A DNA stretch of 64,000 nt from NCBI RefSeq assembly GCF_046506625.1, contig NZ_JBKFFP010000002.1, positions 372,001 through 436,000 of the forward strand, in the 5' to 3' direction. Both the position numbers and the translations under genes were made by a program. Origin of the DNA: Zhengella sedimenti. GTDB lineage: Bacteria; Pseudomonadota; Alphaproteobacteria; Rhizobiales; Rhizobiaceae. Below, piece by piece: positions 34,149-42,761 of the stretch. Positions within the stretch are counted from its first letter, which is position 1. Every line of letters begins with the position of its first letter. The notes beneath the pieces are model-generated. The model saw only the letters and a program-made list of their open reading frames with translations, did no database searches and was not told the origin of the DNA.

Positions 34149-36335
34149 ATGAAGAACCCGTTCGAGAAGCGAAAATCCAGAGGTCCCAAGGCGTCCCGGT
34201 TGCTCGAGATCGACGCCTGGATTGATTCGACCCTTTACGAAGCGCAGTTCTCGGCGGCCGAGACCTGGGAAAACATCACCATCTTCTTCCGGCGGTTCCG
34301 CGCGACCGGGTGGCGGCGGGGCGTTTTCGAACTGTTGTCGGAAGGCTTCACGCTGGGGGCTGCCGGGTCCGTTGTCATGCTGGCGCTGGCCATGCCGGCT
34401 TTCGAGGAAACGACAAAGAACTGGCGCGCCCAGGACGACTACGCCGTCACCTTCCTCGACCGCTACGGCACCGAGATCGGCAAGCGCGGCATCCTCCAGC
34501 GCGATTCGGTGCCGGTCGACGAGATGCCGGACCACGTCATCAAGGCGGTTCTTGCCACCGAGGACAGGCGCTTCTTCGACCATTTCGGCATCGATGTGGT
34601 GGGTCTGGCGCGCGCCATGTTCGAGAATGCGCGCGCCAACGCGGTCGTACAGGGCGGCTCCACGCTGACGCAGCAATTGGCCAAGAACCTGTTCCTCTCC
34701 AACGAGCGCACCATCGAGCGCAAGGTCAAGGAGGCCTTTCTCGCCCTGTGGCTGGAAGCCAACCTGACGAAGAAGGAAATCCTGCAGCTCTATCTCGACC
34801 GGGCCTACATGGGCGGCGGAACGTTCGGCATAGCGGCGGCGGCCGAGTTCTACTTCAACAAGGACGTCAACGACCTGACGATGGCGGAATCGGCGATGCT
34901 GGCCGGCCTGTTCAAGGCGCCCGCGCGCTATGCCCCGCACGTCAACCTGCCGGCGGCACGTGCGCGGGCCAACGAGGTGCTGACAAACCTGGTGCAGAGC
35001 GGCTTCTTCACCGAGGGCCAGGTGATTGCGGCGCGGCGCCGGCCGGCCACGCCGGTGGACCGCGACAGCGGCGAGACCCCGGATTATTTCCTCGACTGGG
35101 CCTTCGAGCAGGTGAAGGAACTTGCGGCCGGCCTGCCCAACCACGCGCTGATCGCCCGCACGACCATCGATCTGAACCTGCAGAAGGCGGCCGAGGAATC
35201 CTGCGAGTTTCACCTGCGCCAGTTCGGCAAGAGCTACCGCGTGGAACAATGCGCCATGGTGGTGCTGGAAAACAACGGCGCGGTGCGGGCCATCGTCGGC
35301 GGACGCGATTACGGGCAGAGCCAGTTCAACCGGGCCACGAACGCGCTGCGCCAGGCCGGGTCTTCCTTCAAGCCCTATGTCTATGCCGCCGGCATGGAAG
35401 CAGGGCTGACACCGGAAACGGTCATTCCGGATGCGCCGATCACCTGGGGCCGCTGGTCACCGAAGAACTATTCGCGCGGCTATGCCGGGCGGGTGCCTCT
35501 GACGACCGCGCTCGTCAAGTCGATCAACACCATTCCGGTGCGCATGCTGCGCGACGACATCCCCGGCGGCGCGAAAACGGTGAAGGCGCTGGCAGAGGCG
35601 ATGGGCGTCGAATCCGAGCTCTCCACCCACAAGACCATGGCGCTCGGCATTTCCGGCATGACCGTGCTCGACCAGTCGACCGGCTACCTGACCTTCGCGG
35701 ACGGCGGCTATGCCGGCAAGCGGCATGGCATCACGCAGCTGACCACCTATTCCGGCGACGTGCTTTATGATCATTCGCGGGATGCGCCGGAACCCAAGCG
35801 GGTGCTTTCGGAAAAGACCGTGGAATCGATGAACTCGATCATGGTGCAAATTCCCGAATGGGGCACCGCGCGCCGCGCCGCGCTGGACTTCACCCCGGCG
35901 GCCGGCAAGACCGGCACCACACAGGCCTATCGCGACGCCTGGTTCGTGGGCTTTACCGGCAATTTCACCGCTGCCGTGTGGATGGGAAATGACGATTACT
36001 CGCCGACCAACCGGCTGACGGGCGGTTCGCTCCCGGCCATGACGTGGAAACGGGTCATGGAATACGCCCACCAGGGCATCGAGCTGCAGCCGATTCCCGG
36101 TGCGGGACGGCCGATTCCGGAAGCCCCGGAAAAACCGGAAGACGGCGCAACCGCAGCCGCCGGGCAGGACGGCGCGGTGCAGGCCGAACGCCCGCTGGTC
36201 CTGTCCGCCGACAGCGCCCGCGTGCTGCGCGCCCTGGCGGAGGCCTTCCGCAAGGCCCCCGCCCTGCCCGGACCGGCGCCGTCGGCACAACTGACGGCGA
36301 TCGACCCGACGGACACCTCGGGCACACGGCGCTGA
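34149..36335 (+). CDS. Bifunctional class A penicillin-binding protein (transglycosylase/transpeptidase)
   Basis: A 728-residue PBP1-type peptidoglycan synthase. A cytoplasmic basic N terminus is followed by one TM helix (about residues 75-93). The GT51 domain has EDRRFFDHFGID (Glu about 139) and QGGSTLTQQLAKNLFL. The transpeptidase domain has AGSSFKPYVYA (active Ser about 407), the SxN motif SIN in LVKSINTIP and the KTGTT box. The tail is Pro/Glu/Ala-rich. The ATG at 34149 was chosen over a TTG 24 nt upstream. The next two genes follow on the same strand. The PBP subclass (1A versus 1C-like) is not certain from motifs. Confidence 0.92.
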   Translation: MKNPFEKRKSRGPKASRLLEIDAWIDSTLYEAQFSAAETWENITIFFRRFRATGWRRGVFELLSEGFTLGAAGSVVMLALAMPAFEETTKNWRAQDDYAVTFLDRYGTEIGKRGILQRDSVPVDEMPDHVIKAVLATEDRRFFDHFGIDVVGLARAMFENARANAVVQGGSTLTQQLAKNLFLSNERTIERKVKEAFLALWLEANLTKKEILQLYLDRAYMGGGTFGIAAAAEFYFNKDVNDLTMAESAMLAGLFKAPARYAPHVNLPAARARANEVLTNLVQSGFFTEGQVIAARRRPATPVDRDSGETPDYFLDWAFEQVKELAAGLPNHALIARTTIDLNLQKAAEESCEFHLRQFGKSYRVEQCAMVVLENNGAVRAIVGGRDYGQSQFNRATNALRQAGSSFKPYVYAAGMEAGLTPETVIPDAPITWGRWSPKNYSRGYAGRVPLTTALVKSINTIPVRMLRDDIPGGAKTVKALAEAMGVESELSTHKTMALGISGMTVLDQSTGYLTFADGGYAGKRHGITQLTTYSGDVLYDHSRDAPEPKRVLSEKTVESMNSIMVQIPEWGTARRAALDFTPAAGKTGTTQAYRDAWFVGFTGNFTAAVWMGNDDYSPTNRLTGGSLPAMTWKRVMEYAHQGIELQPIPGAGRPIPEAPEKPEDGATAAAGQDGAVQAERPLVLSADSARVLRALAEAFRKAPALPGPAPSAQLTAIDPTDTSGTRR

Positions 36336-36420
36336 GACAGGATGCTTGCCAGGCCCGAGCAGCCTCGGATAAACCCGGAGCGAGCTTCACCATCACCCCG
36401 AGCGTCCGAAACGGCCCTCC

Positions 36421-37005
36421 ATGATCAGAAATCTCGTCCTGGCCGCGTTCGCCCTCGCCATCGCTTTCGGCGCCGGCGGCTGGAGCGTCTGGGCGCTGAT
36501 GGATTCGGAATGGCGGCCCGGCGCGCTGCATGTGGGGCCGTGGACGGCCCATGTGGAGGCCGGAACGCCGGACGCGGATCCCTATACGAAGGCCCGAATC
36601 GCCAGAAATGCGGAACTTCCGCTGGGCGCAGGCGAAGGGGTGGCCTTTTCCGCTCGCCGGGACACCGCCGGCGATCCGCTTCGTCCGCAATGCCGTTACC
36701 GGATCGAGGGCCGTCTTCCGCCGGCACGCCTTTGGACAATCCATGCCGCCGACCAGCGCCTCAGGCCGGTTCATGCGGGGCCATTCCTGCCATCCGCGCG
36801 CCATGCGCGCGATGTCATCTACAATGGCGACGGCACGGTGAGCATCGCGGTTTCGCGCCGCCCGGCGCCGGGCAACTGGCTGCCGATAGGCGCGTCCGAC
36901 GGCTTCCACCTCGTCATGACATTCTATGACGCTGAAATCTCGTCCAGCACGGCGGCGCGGGAGATCACCATGCCGCAGATCCTGAAAGAGGGCTGCGATG
37001 GGTAG
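36421..37005 (+). CDS. DUF1214 domain protein, membrane-anchored
   Basis: A 194-residue protein with an N-terminal TM anchor (about 4-28) and a DUF1214 domain (PYTKARIARNAELPLGAGEG, CRYRIEGRLPPARLWTIHAAD, ASDGFHLVMTFYDAE). In larger proteins DUF1214 follows DUF1254; here they are separate genes overlapping by 8 bp in reverse order. Predicted to lie in the periplasm. Function unknown. Confidence 0.9.
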   Translation: MIRNLVLAAFALAIAFGAGGWSVWALMDSEWRPGALHVGPWTAHVEAGTPDADPYTKARIARNAELPLGAGEGVAFSARRDTAGDPLRPQCRYRIEGRLPPARLWTIHAADQRLRPVHAGPFLPSARHARDVIYNGDGTVSIAVSRRPAPGNWLPIGASDGFHLVMTFYDAEISSSTAAREITMPQILKEGCDG

Positions 37006-37549
37006 GCTCTTCCACGCCCTGGCGCTGGGGCTTGCGGGCGCCGGAATCGTCCATATCGCCGCCCTTCTGCTGGTTCCCCATTTCGCGAGCAACGATGCAT
37101 GGAACCGGATATCCGCGCTGGGACCGGAATATGCCTTCGCCACCGTGGAGCCGGCGGGTCCGGACGCATCCGGCATCATCGAGGTTCATGATCCGGAATT
37201 CGCCATCGCGGCGTGCCGGTTCGACCTGGAGCGCGGCCTTGTCCACGTGACAGCACCGCTCGGCGTGCGGTTCTGGTCGGTCTCCATCGTCAACGGACGG
37301 GGACAGAGCATCTATTCCTTCAATGACAGGAACTCTTCGACCGGCGCGCTGGATCTTACCATCGCAACCCCGGTGCAGATGATCGAGTTGCGCAAGGACC
37401 TGCCCGATGCCTTCGCCGAGTCCATTTTCGTGGAGGCCGATATCGATCGCGGCATGGTCGTGCTGCGTCTCTTCCAGCCCGACAGCGCAGCGCAACAGGC
37501 CGTTCGCGCCATGCTGGACGAGGCCAGGTGTTCGCCGTTCGCGCTCTGA
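36998..37549 (+). CDS. DUF1254 domain protein, membrane-anchored
   Basis: A 183-residue protein with an N-terminal TM segment (about 5-25) and a DUF1254-type domain (NDAWNRISALGPEYAFATVE, DPEFAIAACRFDLERGLVHV, RFWSVSIVNGRGQSIYSFNDR). Its ATG lies inside the end of the DUF1214 gene (8-bp overlap), so the two are co-translated and probably act as a complex in the periplasm. Function unknown. Confidence 0.9.
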   Translation: MGRLFHALALGLAGAGIVHIAALLLVPHFASNDAWNRISALGPEYAFATVEPAGPDASGIIEVHDPEFAIAACRFDLERGLVHVTAPLGVRFWSVSIVNGRGQSIYSFNDRNSSTGALDLTIATPVQMIELRKDLPDAFAESIFVEADIDRGMVVLRLFQPDSAAQQAVRAMLDEARCSPFAL

Positions 37550-37565
37550 AAGGGCCCCGCCCGCT

Positions 37566-37730
37566 TCAGCGCAAGGGCGCGTTGCGGGGCTTGGGCGCCG
37601 TCGCCGCTGCCATCACCGCGGCCATGCGTTCGTAACGCACACCCGGAAAGATGATGACCTTGGCCGGTCTTTCCCGCATGCGGCGCATCGCCGTCGCCTT
37701 GCGCACCGAAAACTTCAGGATCGTTGCCAT
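37566..37730 (-). CDS. Small basic protein of unknown function
   Basis: A 54-residue protein starting MATILKFSVRKATAMRRMRERPAK-like (residues 1-24, basic helix) followed by VIIFPGVRYERM and a Pro/Ala/Arg end. The compact IIFPGVRYER block looks like a small rhizobial protein I have seen near this locus, but I know no function. Convergent with the DUF1254 gene, 16 bp apart. The ATG at 37730 is preferred to a longer frame whose extra residues look untranslated. Confidence 0.65.
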   Translation of the reverse strand: MATILKFSVRKATAMRRMRERPAKVIIFPGVRYERMAAVMAAATAPKPRNAPLR

Positions 37731-37802
37731 AACCCGTCTCCGTCCGGTTCCCAAACCACTACGCGGGCACTTACTCGACATCTTCATGAGGCCACGGTGC
37801 GG

Positions 37803-37817
37803 TTAACAACTTGCTAA
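37803..37817. promoter_or_regulatory. CtrA-like near-match upstream of the DUF2336 gene
   Basis: TTAA, seven bases, CTAA (one mismatch to TTAA-N7-TTAA), 81 bp before the DUF2336 start and within the divergent region shared with the small basic gene. Prediction only. Confidence 0.35.
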
Positions 37818-37897
37818 CGCATTTCGTGCAATTTTTCCGGATGTGTGAAGCGGCCGCGCCTGTGTCTGCGGCCGGCAATCGAGTACAGCGTGATCCG

Positions 37898-38929
37898 ATG
37901 TCCGACGCCAATGCCCTGAGTTCCGATTTCCGCAAGCTCGAGACCCAACGGGACGGCAGCCGCGCCTGCCAGCTTTTCCGGGCGTCGGCCAGCGCCTTCG
38001 CCTCTCTGTCGCGGCCGACCAAGACCGAAATCCAGCAATTCCAGGACCTCTCGCTGGCCCTCTACGACCGGGTGCCGGAGACAGCGAAACGGCATGCCGC
38101 GGTCATGATCGCCGGCAATGCCTTCGCGCCGCGCGAACTGGTGCTCAAGCTCGCCAACGAACCGGCCGGCATTTGTGCCCCTCTGCTGTCGAGGTCGCCC
38201 GTCATCAAGGCGCGCGACATCCCGCCGCTGATTGCCCGCCACGGCCTGGAGCATGCGCGCGTGCTGGCGCAGCGCGCGGACCTGGAGGCTTCGCTGCGCG
38301 CGCTGCTGTCCGTGTTCGTCCGGCAGGCGGAACGTGCCGACGCGGCACCGGCCGGTATCGCCGCAGCAACGCAGGAGACAGGAGAAGAGGCCGCCGCCAA
38401 ACCGGCAAGCGCCGGCGAAACCCTGCGCGGTCACACCGCCGAGGCCGTTCGCGGTGCGCTGCGCGGCGCCATGGCCGCGAACAGCGGCCGGCCGATGCTG
38501 CCGGCGACCATGCCTCTGGCGCCCCGGTCGCCGCAATCCCGGTTGCAGCCCACCGCCCTGATGGACAACCCGGCCTTTTTCATCACCGCCCTGGCCGACA
38601 CGCTGGATTTGCCGTTCGCAAGGGTCTCAGCGCTGCTTGAGGAAGAGGGCAAGGCCGGTCTGGTCATGGCCCTGCGCTCCATTCCGCTGCTGGCCGAGGA
38701 AGCCTTCGTGATCGCGTCCGCGCTCTGGCCCGGCGATTTCACGAACCGGCATGCCATCGCGCGCTTCCTGGAACGCTACCGCCATATTGCCATCGAAGCG
38801 GCGCGGGACCGCGTGGCCCGTTGGCGTGAAGAGGGCGATGCCTTGTCCGGGGACGCGCCATTTACCGGTCACAGGCGTGAGGCGGCGCGCAATGACGACG
38901 TGCCGCAAGGGCGCCTCAAGGCTTCGTGA
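37898..38929 (+). CDS. DUF2336 domain protein
   Basis: A 343-residue mostly helical protein. The first two-thirds match DUF2336 (SLALYDRVPETAKRHAAVMIAG, APRELVLKLANEPAGICAPLLSRSPVI, IPPLIARHGLEHARVLAQRADL), built from repeat-like helix pairs. A second helical part (about 215-320) has FARVSALLEEEGKAGLVMALR. No signal peptide. Function unknown; some alphaproteobacterial members link to cell-cycle or motility regulators. ATG at 37898 was chosen, but one at 37841 is possible. Its 3' end overlaps the convergent DUF1491 gene by 14 bp. Confidence 0.85.
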   Translation: MSDANALSSDFRKLETQRDGSRACQLFRASASAFASLSRPTKTEIQQFQDLSLALYDRVPETAKRHAAVMIAGNAFAPRELVLKLANEPAGICAPLLSRSPVIKARDIPPLIARHGLEHARVLAQRADLEASLRALLSVFVRQAERADAAPAGIAAATQETGEEAAAKPASAGETLRGHTAEAVRGALRGAMAANSGRPMLPATMPLAPRSPQSRLQPTALMDNPAFFITALADTLDLPFARVSALLEEEGKAGLVMALRSIPLLAEEAFVIASALWPGDFTNRHAIARFLERYRHIAIEAARDRVARWREEGDALSGDAPFTGHRREAARNDDVPQGRLKAS

Positions 38930-39266
38930 CGGGGAAAAAGGGGGCTTCGGGCTGGCGTGCCGGCTCGATCTCCACGATCCAGGCATCCGGGTCAAAACGG
39001 ATCTCGCGGGCCAGCCGGTCATCGGCGGCGAACGGGTCGTCGTCGTCCAGGTCCACCTCCACGAAGAGACGCTCGGCGGGCCTGTCGCCGCCATAGCCGG
39101 ACTGCGGCGCGGGCGCGAACAGGCGCTGGCGCCCGTCCCGGTCCCGCTGCTTGATGAATATGGCGCCCGCCTCCGTTGCGCCGCGACGCTCGATTGCGGC
39201 GAACCCGCCTTCGGAAAAGACCCGGCGAACAAGCGCGGCGATCCAGATATCCGATGTCAGACGCAT
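38916..39266 (-). CDS. DUF1491 family protein
   Basis: A 116-residue DUF1491 protein: MRLTSDIWIAALVRRVFSEGG opens it, followed by AIFIKQRDRDGRQRLFAPAP and FDPDAWIVEIEP near the end. Found widely in Alphaproteobacteria; function unknown. Acidic stretch DLDDDDPF in the middle. ATG at 39266 fits the family start. Lies 67 bp downstream of the PG-binding protein gene and may be in its transcript. Confidence 0.9.
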   Translation of the reverse strand: MRLTSDIWIAALVRRVFSEGGFAAIERRGATEAGAIFIKQRDRDGRQRLFAPAPQSGYGGDRPAERLFVEVDLDDDDPFAADDRLAREIRFDPDAWIVEIEPARQPEAPFFPVTKP

Positions 39267-39333
39267 GGCATGGCGCACCCGCAACCGCAGCGCGGTTTCG
39301 CGGTCCCTCTCTTTTCCGGGTCTGGAACCGGCG

Positions 39334-40176
39334 TCAGTTGATGAGGCCGATTTCCTTCATCTTGGCGACGACAGCGTCGTCGGCCTCGCCGGTCTCGGGA
39401 AGCCCGAACAGGGCCTGGAATTCCAGGATGGCACTGCGTGTCCTGGAACCGGTCAGGCCATCGATGACGATCTGATCATTGCCGAAACTGCGCAAACCAG
39501 CCTGCACGCGCCTGATCCGCTCATCTGCGGCCGGACCCTTGGCGTCAACCCCGGCAGGCGCCGGCACGGGCTCCGGATCGTCGCTTGAAAGGGCCGCCGG
39601 ACGCGGCGTGGGCGCCGGCACCGCGCCGGTCGGTTCCAGCGAGACGTTGTCGGGCACCGGCGCGGCGGCCAGCCTGCGGCCATCCAGTTGGGCCAGGAGT
39701 TGCGGGGAAACCTCGCCCGTGGGCGGCAGTCCGATGATCCGCTGGTAGGTCATCACCGCCTCGCGCGTCTTCGGTCCGTTCAAACCGTCGACCGCGCCTT
39801 CGTAGAGTTTCAGTCCGGCGAGGACCGATTGCACGCGGGCCAGGTCGGGATCGCCCGCGGGGCGTTCGGCCTGAGGCTGCACGGGCGCCTCGTCGCGGAT
39901 GACGATTCGCGACCGGCTTTCCTGGAAGACCGGGTCGGCGGGCGCGGGCGCGCGGTAGCCGGAAAAATCGCGGGTGGCGAAGAGCGGTGCGCCATGCGCG
40001 CGCGGCTGGTACCAGACCGCGTTGACGGAGACGTAGAAAAGGGTGACGGCGAAGGCCGCGGCGCCGCCCACGACGAGGGGGTTGCGCATGACGAACGTTC
40101 CCAGCGACCCTGCCGCCGCGCCGAACACGTCGGCCAGACCGGGGTCCAGATCAGGCTGTCTTGCGGTACGCGGCAT
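39334..40176 (-). CDS. Membrane-anchored protein with two peptidoglycan-binding domains
   Basis: A 280-residue protein. Cytoplasmic residues 1-32, TM helix about 33-52, then a periplasmic part with two PG_binding_1-type domains: about 107-160 (LARVQSVLAGLKLYEGAVDGLNGPKTREAV) and about 218-275 (IRRVQAGLRSFGNDQIVIDGLTGSRTR). A Pro/Ala-rich linker separates them. It would hold the wall from the inner membrane. Its ATG lies 26 bp inside the end of the upstream histidine kinase gene, so both are one unit. Confidence 0.9.
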   Translation of the reverse strand: MPRTARQPDLDPGLADVFGAAAGSLGTFVMRNPLVVGGAAAFAVTLFYVSVNAVWYQPRAHGAPLFATRDFSGYRAPAPADPVFQESRSRIVIRDEAPVQPQAERPAGDPDLARVQSVLAGLKLYEGAVDGLNGPKTREAVMTYQRIIGLPPTGEVSPQLLAQLDGRRLAAAPVPDNVSLEPTGAVPAPTPRPAALSSDDPEPVPAPAGVDAKGPAADERIRRVQAGLRSFGNDQIVIDGLTGSRTRSAILEFQALFGLPETGEADDAVVAKMKEIGLIN

Positions 40177-41941
40177 TGTTCGTCCGATCCTCCATTCTCG
40201 CGGGTTCCGGCAGGCGGTGCGGGGCGTTCCGGGCACCGCTGACAGGGAGCGTCACCGAAACGCAGGTGCCCTCGCCCGGCGCGCTGTCGATGGCAATCGT
40301 CCCTCCGTGAAGCTGAACCAGCCCCTTGACCAGGGACAGGCCCAGGCCCGTCCCCTCGAAATTGCGGGTATAGTCGTTCTGGATTTGCATGAACGGCTGC
40401 CCCAGGCGCTTCAGGTCCTGTTCGGCTATGCCGATTCCCGTGTCATTGACCCAGAAGGTGAAGTTTTCGCCGGCGCGGCGTGCACCCAGGATCACCTCTC
40501 CGCCTTCGGGCGTGAATTTCACGGCATTCGACAAGAGGTTGATGAGAATCTGCTGGACGGCACGGCGGTCGGCAACGAGTTCGCCGAGATCATGGCCCAG
40601 CGCCGTCGAGACCCTGATCTTCCTGGCGCCGGCCTGCTGTTCGGCAATCGATCGCGGCATGGCCGCCGCCTCTGAGAAATCGAAGGCTTCGGCATGGATC
40701 GCATAGGAGCCGGATTCGATCTTGGAGACATCAAGGATCGCATTGACGACCGACAGGAGATGCTGACCCGACTTCGAGATCAGGCCGACATATTCCTTCT
40801 GGCGGGCGTCCTCGAAACCGCCGAACAGTTCCTGGTCGAGAATGTCGGCAAAGCCGATGATCGCGTTGAGCGGCGTGCGCAGTTCATGGCTGACGGAGGC
40901 AAGAAAGCGGTTCTTGGCGATCGCCCCGCTCTCGGCGGTCTCGCGCACCGTTTCCAGTTCGCGGCGCAGGATTTCGTTGCGCGTGTCGTCCGCCAGGAAC
41001 ACGATGGTTCCGCCGCCGGCGGCGCGGGCGAACCGCGCGTGGAACGCCTGCATGGTGGTTCCATCGCCGTCGTCGCGTTCAGGCAGGCGGATGCGCAAGG
41101 TGATATCGCTCATCGACGCGCCGTCGCGCAGGTCCGCGACCGCGGTGAGCCAGGAGACGCGATCGGTCACATGCAGTCGATTGAACAGGCCATCGCCAAG
41201 CAGCAGGCCGGGATGAAGACCCATGAGGCTGCGCGACCGCGGCGATGCGGTCTCGACCAGGCCATCCTTGTCGAGATGAAGGACGACGACGGGCTGGAGG
41301 TCGGCCTGGGCGGCGGCGGCATCGGCTTCCTGGCGCGCTTCCCTGAGGGCCGCCTGGCCGGCATGCATCCGGACCAGAAGGGTGGCGATCCACAAGAGCG
41401 GGGCAAGTGCAAGCCAGCCGGCTGCCGGGGCGGTGGCGACGGCGCCCGGGATGGCCTGGAAGGCGACGATGCCGGCAGTGAAGACGAGACCGGCGGCGGC
41501 GGCGGCGCGGGTGCGGCAAACCCACCATGCCTCGACGGCAGGCACGACGGCAAGGATGGCCAGGGGACCTGCCATGCCGCCCGCCGATGCCATGGACACG
41601 GCACACAAGGCCGACAGGATGAGCAGTCCGGCCAGACCGGCAAAGACAAGACGCCCGGTCATCGAGACGGCACCGACAACGGCAAGCCCGGCACCGGCAG
41701 CAAGCCCGGCCATGGCCAGCACGTGGCCCATCGGAAAGGCGCCCGAGGCCGTTGAGAAGACAACGAAGGCGAGCAATGGCTGGGCGGCCAGCGCGACGGC
41801 GAAAAGGCGCATCTGCACGTCCCTTTGCGCCCGGTCCCTGACCGAGGCATGGACGAGACGCTCGCCCAGGCTCTTCAGGCTGTCGCTCCAGTCCGGCGGA
41901 TTTGTATGCAGTTCGGTCACTGAGGGGCACCCGGTACTCAT
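40151..41941 (-). CDS. DivJ/CbrA-like PAS sensor histidine kinase
   Basis: A 596-residue kinase with several TM helices in the first 200 residues (about six), a PAS domain (about 220-330), HisKA with the phospho-acceptor in VSHELRTPLNA and the DHp helix IIGFADILDQELFGG, and an HATPase with LLSNAVKF, DTGIGIA and GTGLGLSL. The N-terminal SLGERLVHASVRDRAQRD, multi-TM sensor region and kinase core resemble the DivJ/PleC/CbrA kinases that control DivK and CtrA in the alphaproteobacterial cell cycle. Class assignment is moderately sure; which paralogue it is cannot be told here. GTG at 41974 is an alternative start. Confidence 0.85.
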   Translation of the reverse strand: MSTGCPSVTELHTNPPDWSDSLKSLGERLVHASVRDRAQRDVQMRLFAVALAAQPLLAFVVFSTASGAFPMGHVLAMAGLAAGAGLAVVGAVSMTGRLVFAGLAGLLILSALCAVSMASAGGMAGPLAILAVVPAVEAWWVCRTRAAAAAGLVFTAGIVAFQAIPGAVATAPAAGWLALAPLLWIATLLVRMHAGQAALREARQEADAAAAQADLQPVVVLHLDKDGLVETASPRSRSLMGLHPGLLLGDGLFNRLHVTDRVSWLTAVADLRDGASMSDITLRIRLPERDDGDGTTMQAFHARFARAAGGGTIVFLADDTRNEILRRELETVRETAESGAIAKNRFLASVSHELRTPLNAIIGFADILDQELFGGFEDARQKEYVGLISKSGQHLLSVVNAILDVSKIESGSYAIHAEAFDFSEAAAMPRSIAEQQAGARKIRVSTALGHDLGELVADRRAVQQILINLLSNAVKFTPEGGEVILGARRAGENFTFWVNDTGIGIAEQDLKRLGQPFMQIQNDYTRNFEGTGLGLSLVKGLVQLHGGTIAIDSAPGEGTCVSVTLPVSGARNAPHRLPEPARMEDRTNNAAYRKTA

Positions 41942-42367
41942 GATCACGCTTGCCCCAAGGGGCACATCCGACACTGCCAGCTATGCTTTAAGGAAAGGAT
42001 AAGCCGATGTGCCGGACAGGCGGCAAAAAGGACCAGCGGCGAGAATTGCCTGAGGATTCATGTGATGGTTAACAAAAGGCAAGCCATGCGTCCCGCAAGG
42101 CTGCGTGGTCCCGTGCGGCGGGCGTGCAGGAACCGGAAAAGCAGCGTTTTCGGGGATTTCGCGGTTAAGCGATTCCGTATGCATTCGCGCGGATTTGCAT
42201 CGAACTCGCAGCAAATCCCGGCTTTCGGCATTTGAGGCAAATACGGGTCAAATACGAAGGACCTTCGAAAACCGGTCTTGATGACAAGCGTGTAGACGTC
42301 GGTACCCGTGATCAAGCCGCGTCAGGTTCGAGCGAGAAGCGCGGCGCCAATGCAAAAGGTCAGGCAT
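41942..42367. other. 426-bp divergent intergenic region
   Basis: Lies between the DivJ-like kinase (minus) and the DUF5330 gene (plus). It is less GC-rich than the flanks, with several TTAA and AAAGG patches (41985-42005, 42060-42080, 42160-42175). Short open frames here look noncoding. It holds a CtrA-type half-site at 42065-42072 and presumably both promoters; I see no RNA gene. Confidence 0.5.
42065..42072 (-). promoter_or_regulatory. CtrA-type half-site TTAACCAT upstream of the DivJ-like kinase
   Basis: On the minus strand the exact octamer TTAACCAT lies 124 bp before the kinase start. This half-site is known to bind CtrA in some alphaproteobacterial promoters. Confidence 0.35.
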
Positions 42368-42676
42368 ATGTTCGGTTTGTTGAGATTGGCGTTCTGGGGC
42401 ACACTGGCCCTGCTTGTCGTGCCGCTGGACGGAGACGGGACCATCGGTCCGGTGGACCTCGCCACTCCGGTGGAAGCGGTGTCGGCCGCGCGCGAGGTCG
42501 TCGGCGACCTGAGCCGCATCTGCGAGCGCAATCCCGAAGCCTGCGAACGTGGGCGCGACCTCGCCGCCACCGTGACAGAACGGGCCCGCGTGGCGGCCCG
42601 CGCCGCCTATGAGGCCCTCGGCCAGTCCGGTGCCGCACCCGACGTGACGGTCCATACCGGGACCGTGGCCCGATAG
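42368..42676 (+). CDS. DUF5330 family small secreted protein
   Basis: A 102-residue protein with N-terminal signal or anchor FGLLRLAFWGTLALLVVPL, then LATPVEAVSAAREVVGDLSRICERNPEACERG, the DUF5330 core with two Cys that may pair. Common in rhizobia; function unknown. The ATG at 42368 follows a longer open frame that lacks a better start. A strong terminator follows. Confidence 0.88.
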   Translation: MFGLLRLAFWGTLALLVVPLDGDGTIGPVDLATPVEAVSAAREVVGDLSRICERNPEACERGRDLAATVTERARVAARAAYEALGQSGAAPDVTVHTGTVAR

Positions 42677-42682
42677 CCTGAC

Positions 42683-42706
42683 CGCCCCGCGCGGGGCGTT
42701 TTCTTT
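42683..42706 (+). terminator. Rho-independent terminator after the DUF5330 gene
   Basis: CGCCCCGC / GCGGGGCG stem directly followed by TTTTCTTT, 7 bp past the stop codon. Confidence 0.85.
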
Positions 42707-42761
42707 GCGCAAACCGCAATGGCCTGTTCAATCCGGCCAAGCGGTGCGCTATATGCCAGAT

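Noticed and set aside
33858..35249. A 463-codon minus-strand frame opposite the PBP gene
   Set aside because: Antisense to a clearly real PBP with intact motifs; no recognisable protein features.
42058..42315. An 85-codon frame in the gap between the DivJ-like kinase and the DUF5330 gene
   Set aside because: No ribosome site and no protein-like pattern; lies across the probable promoter region.
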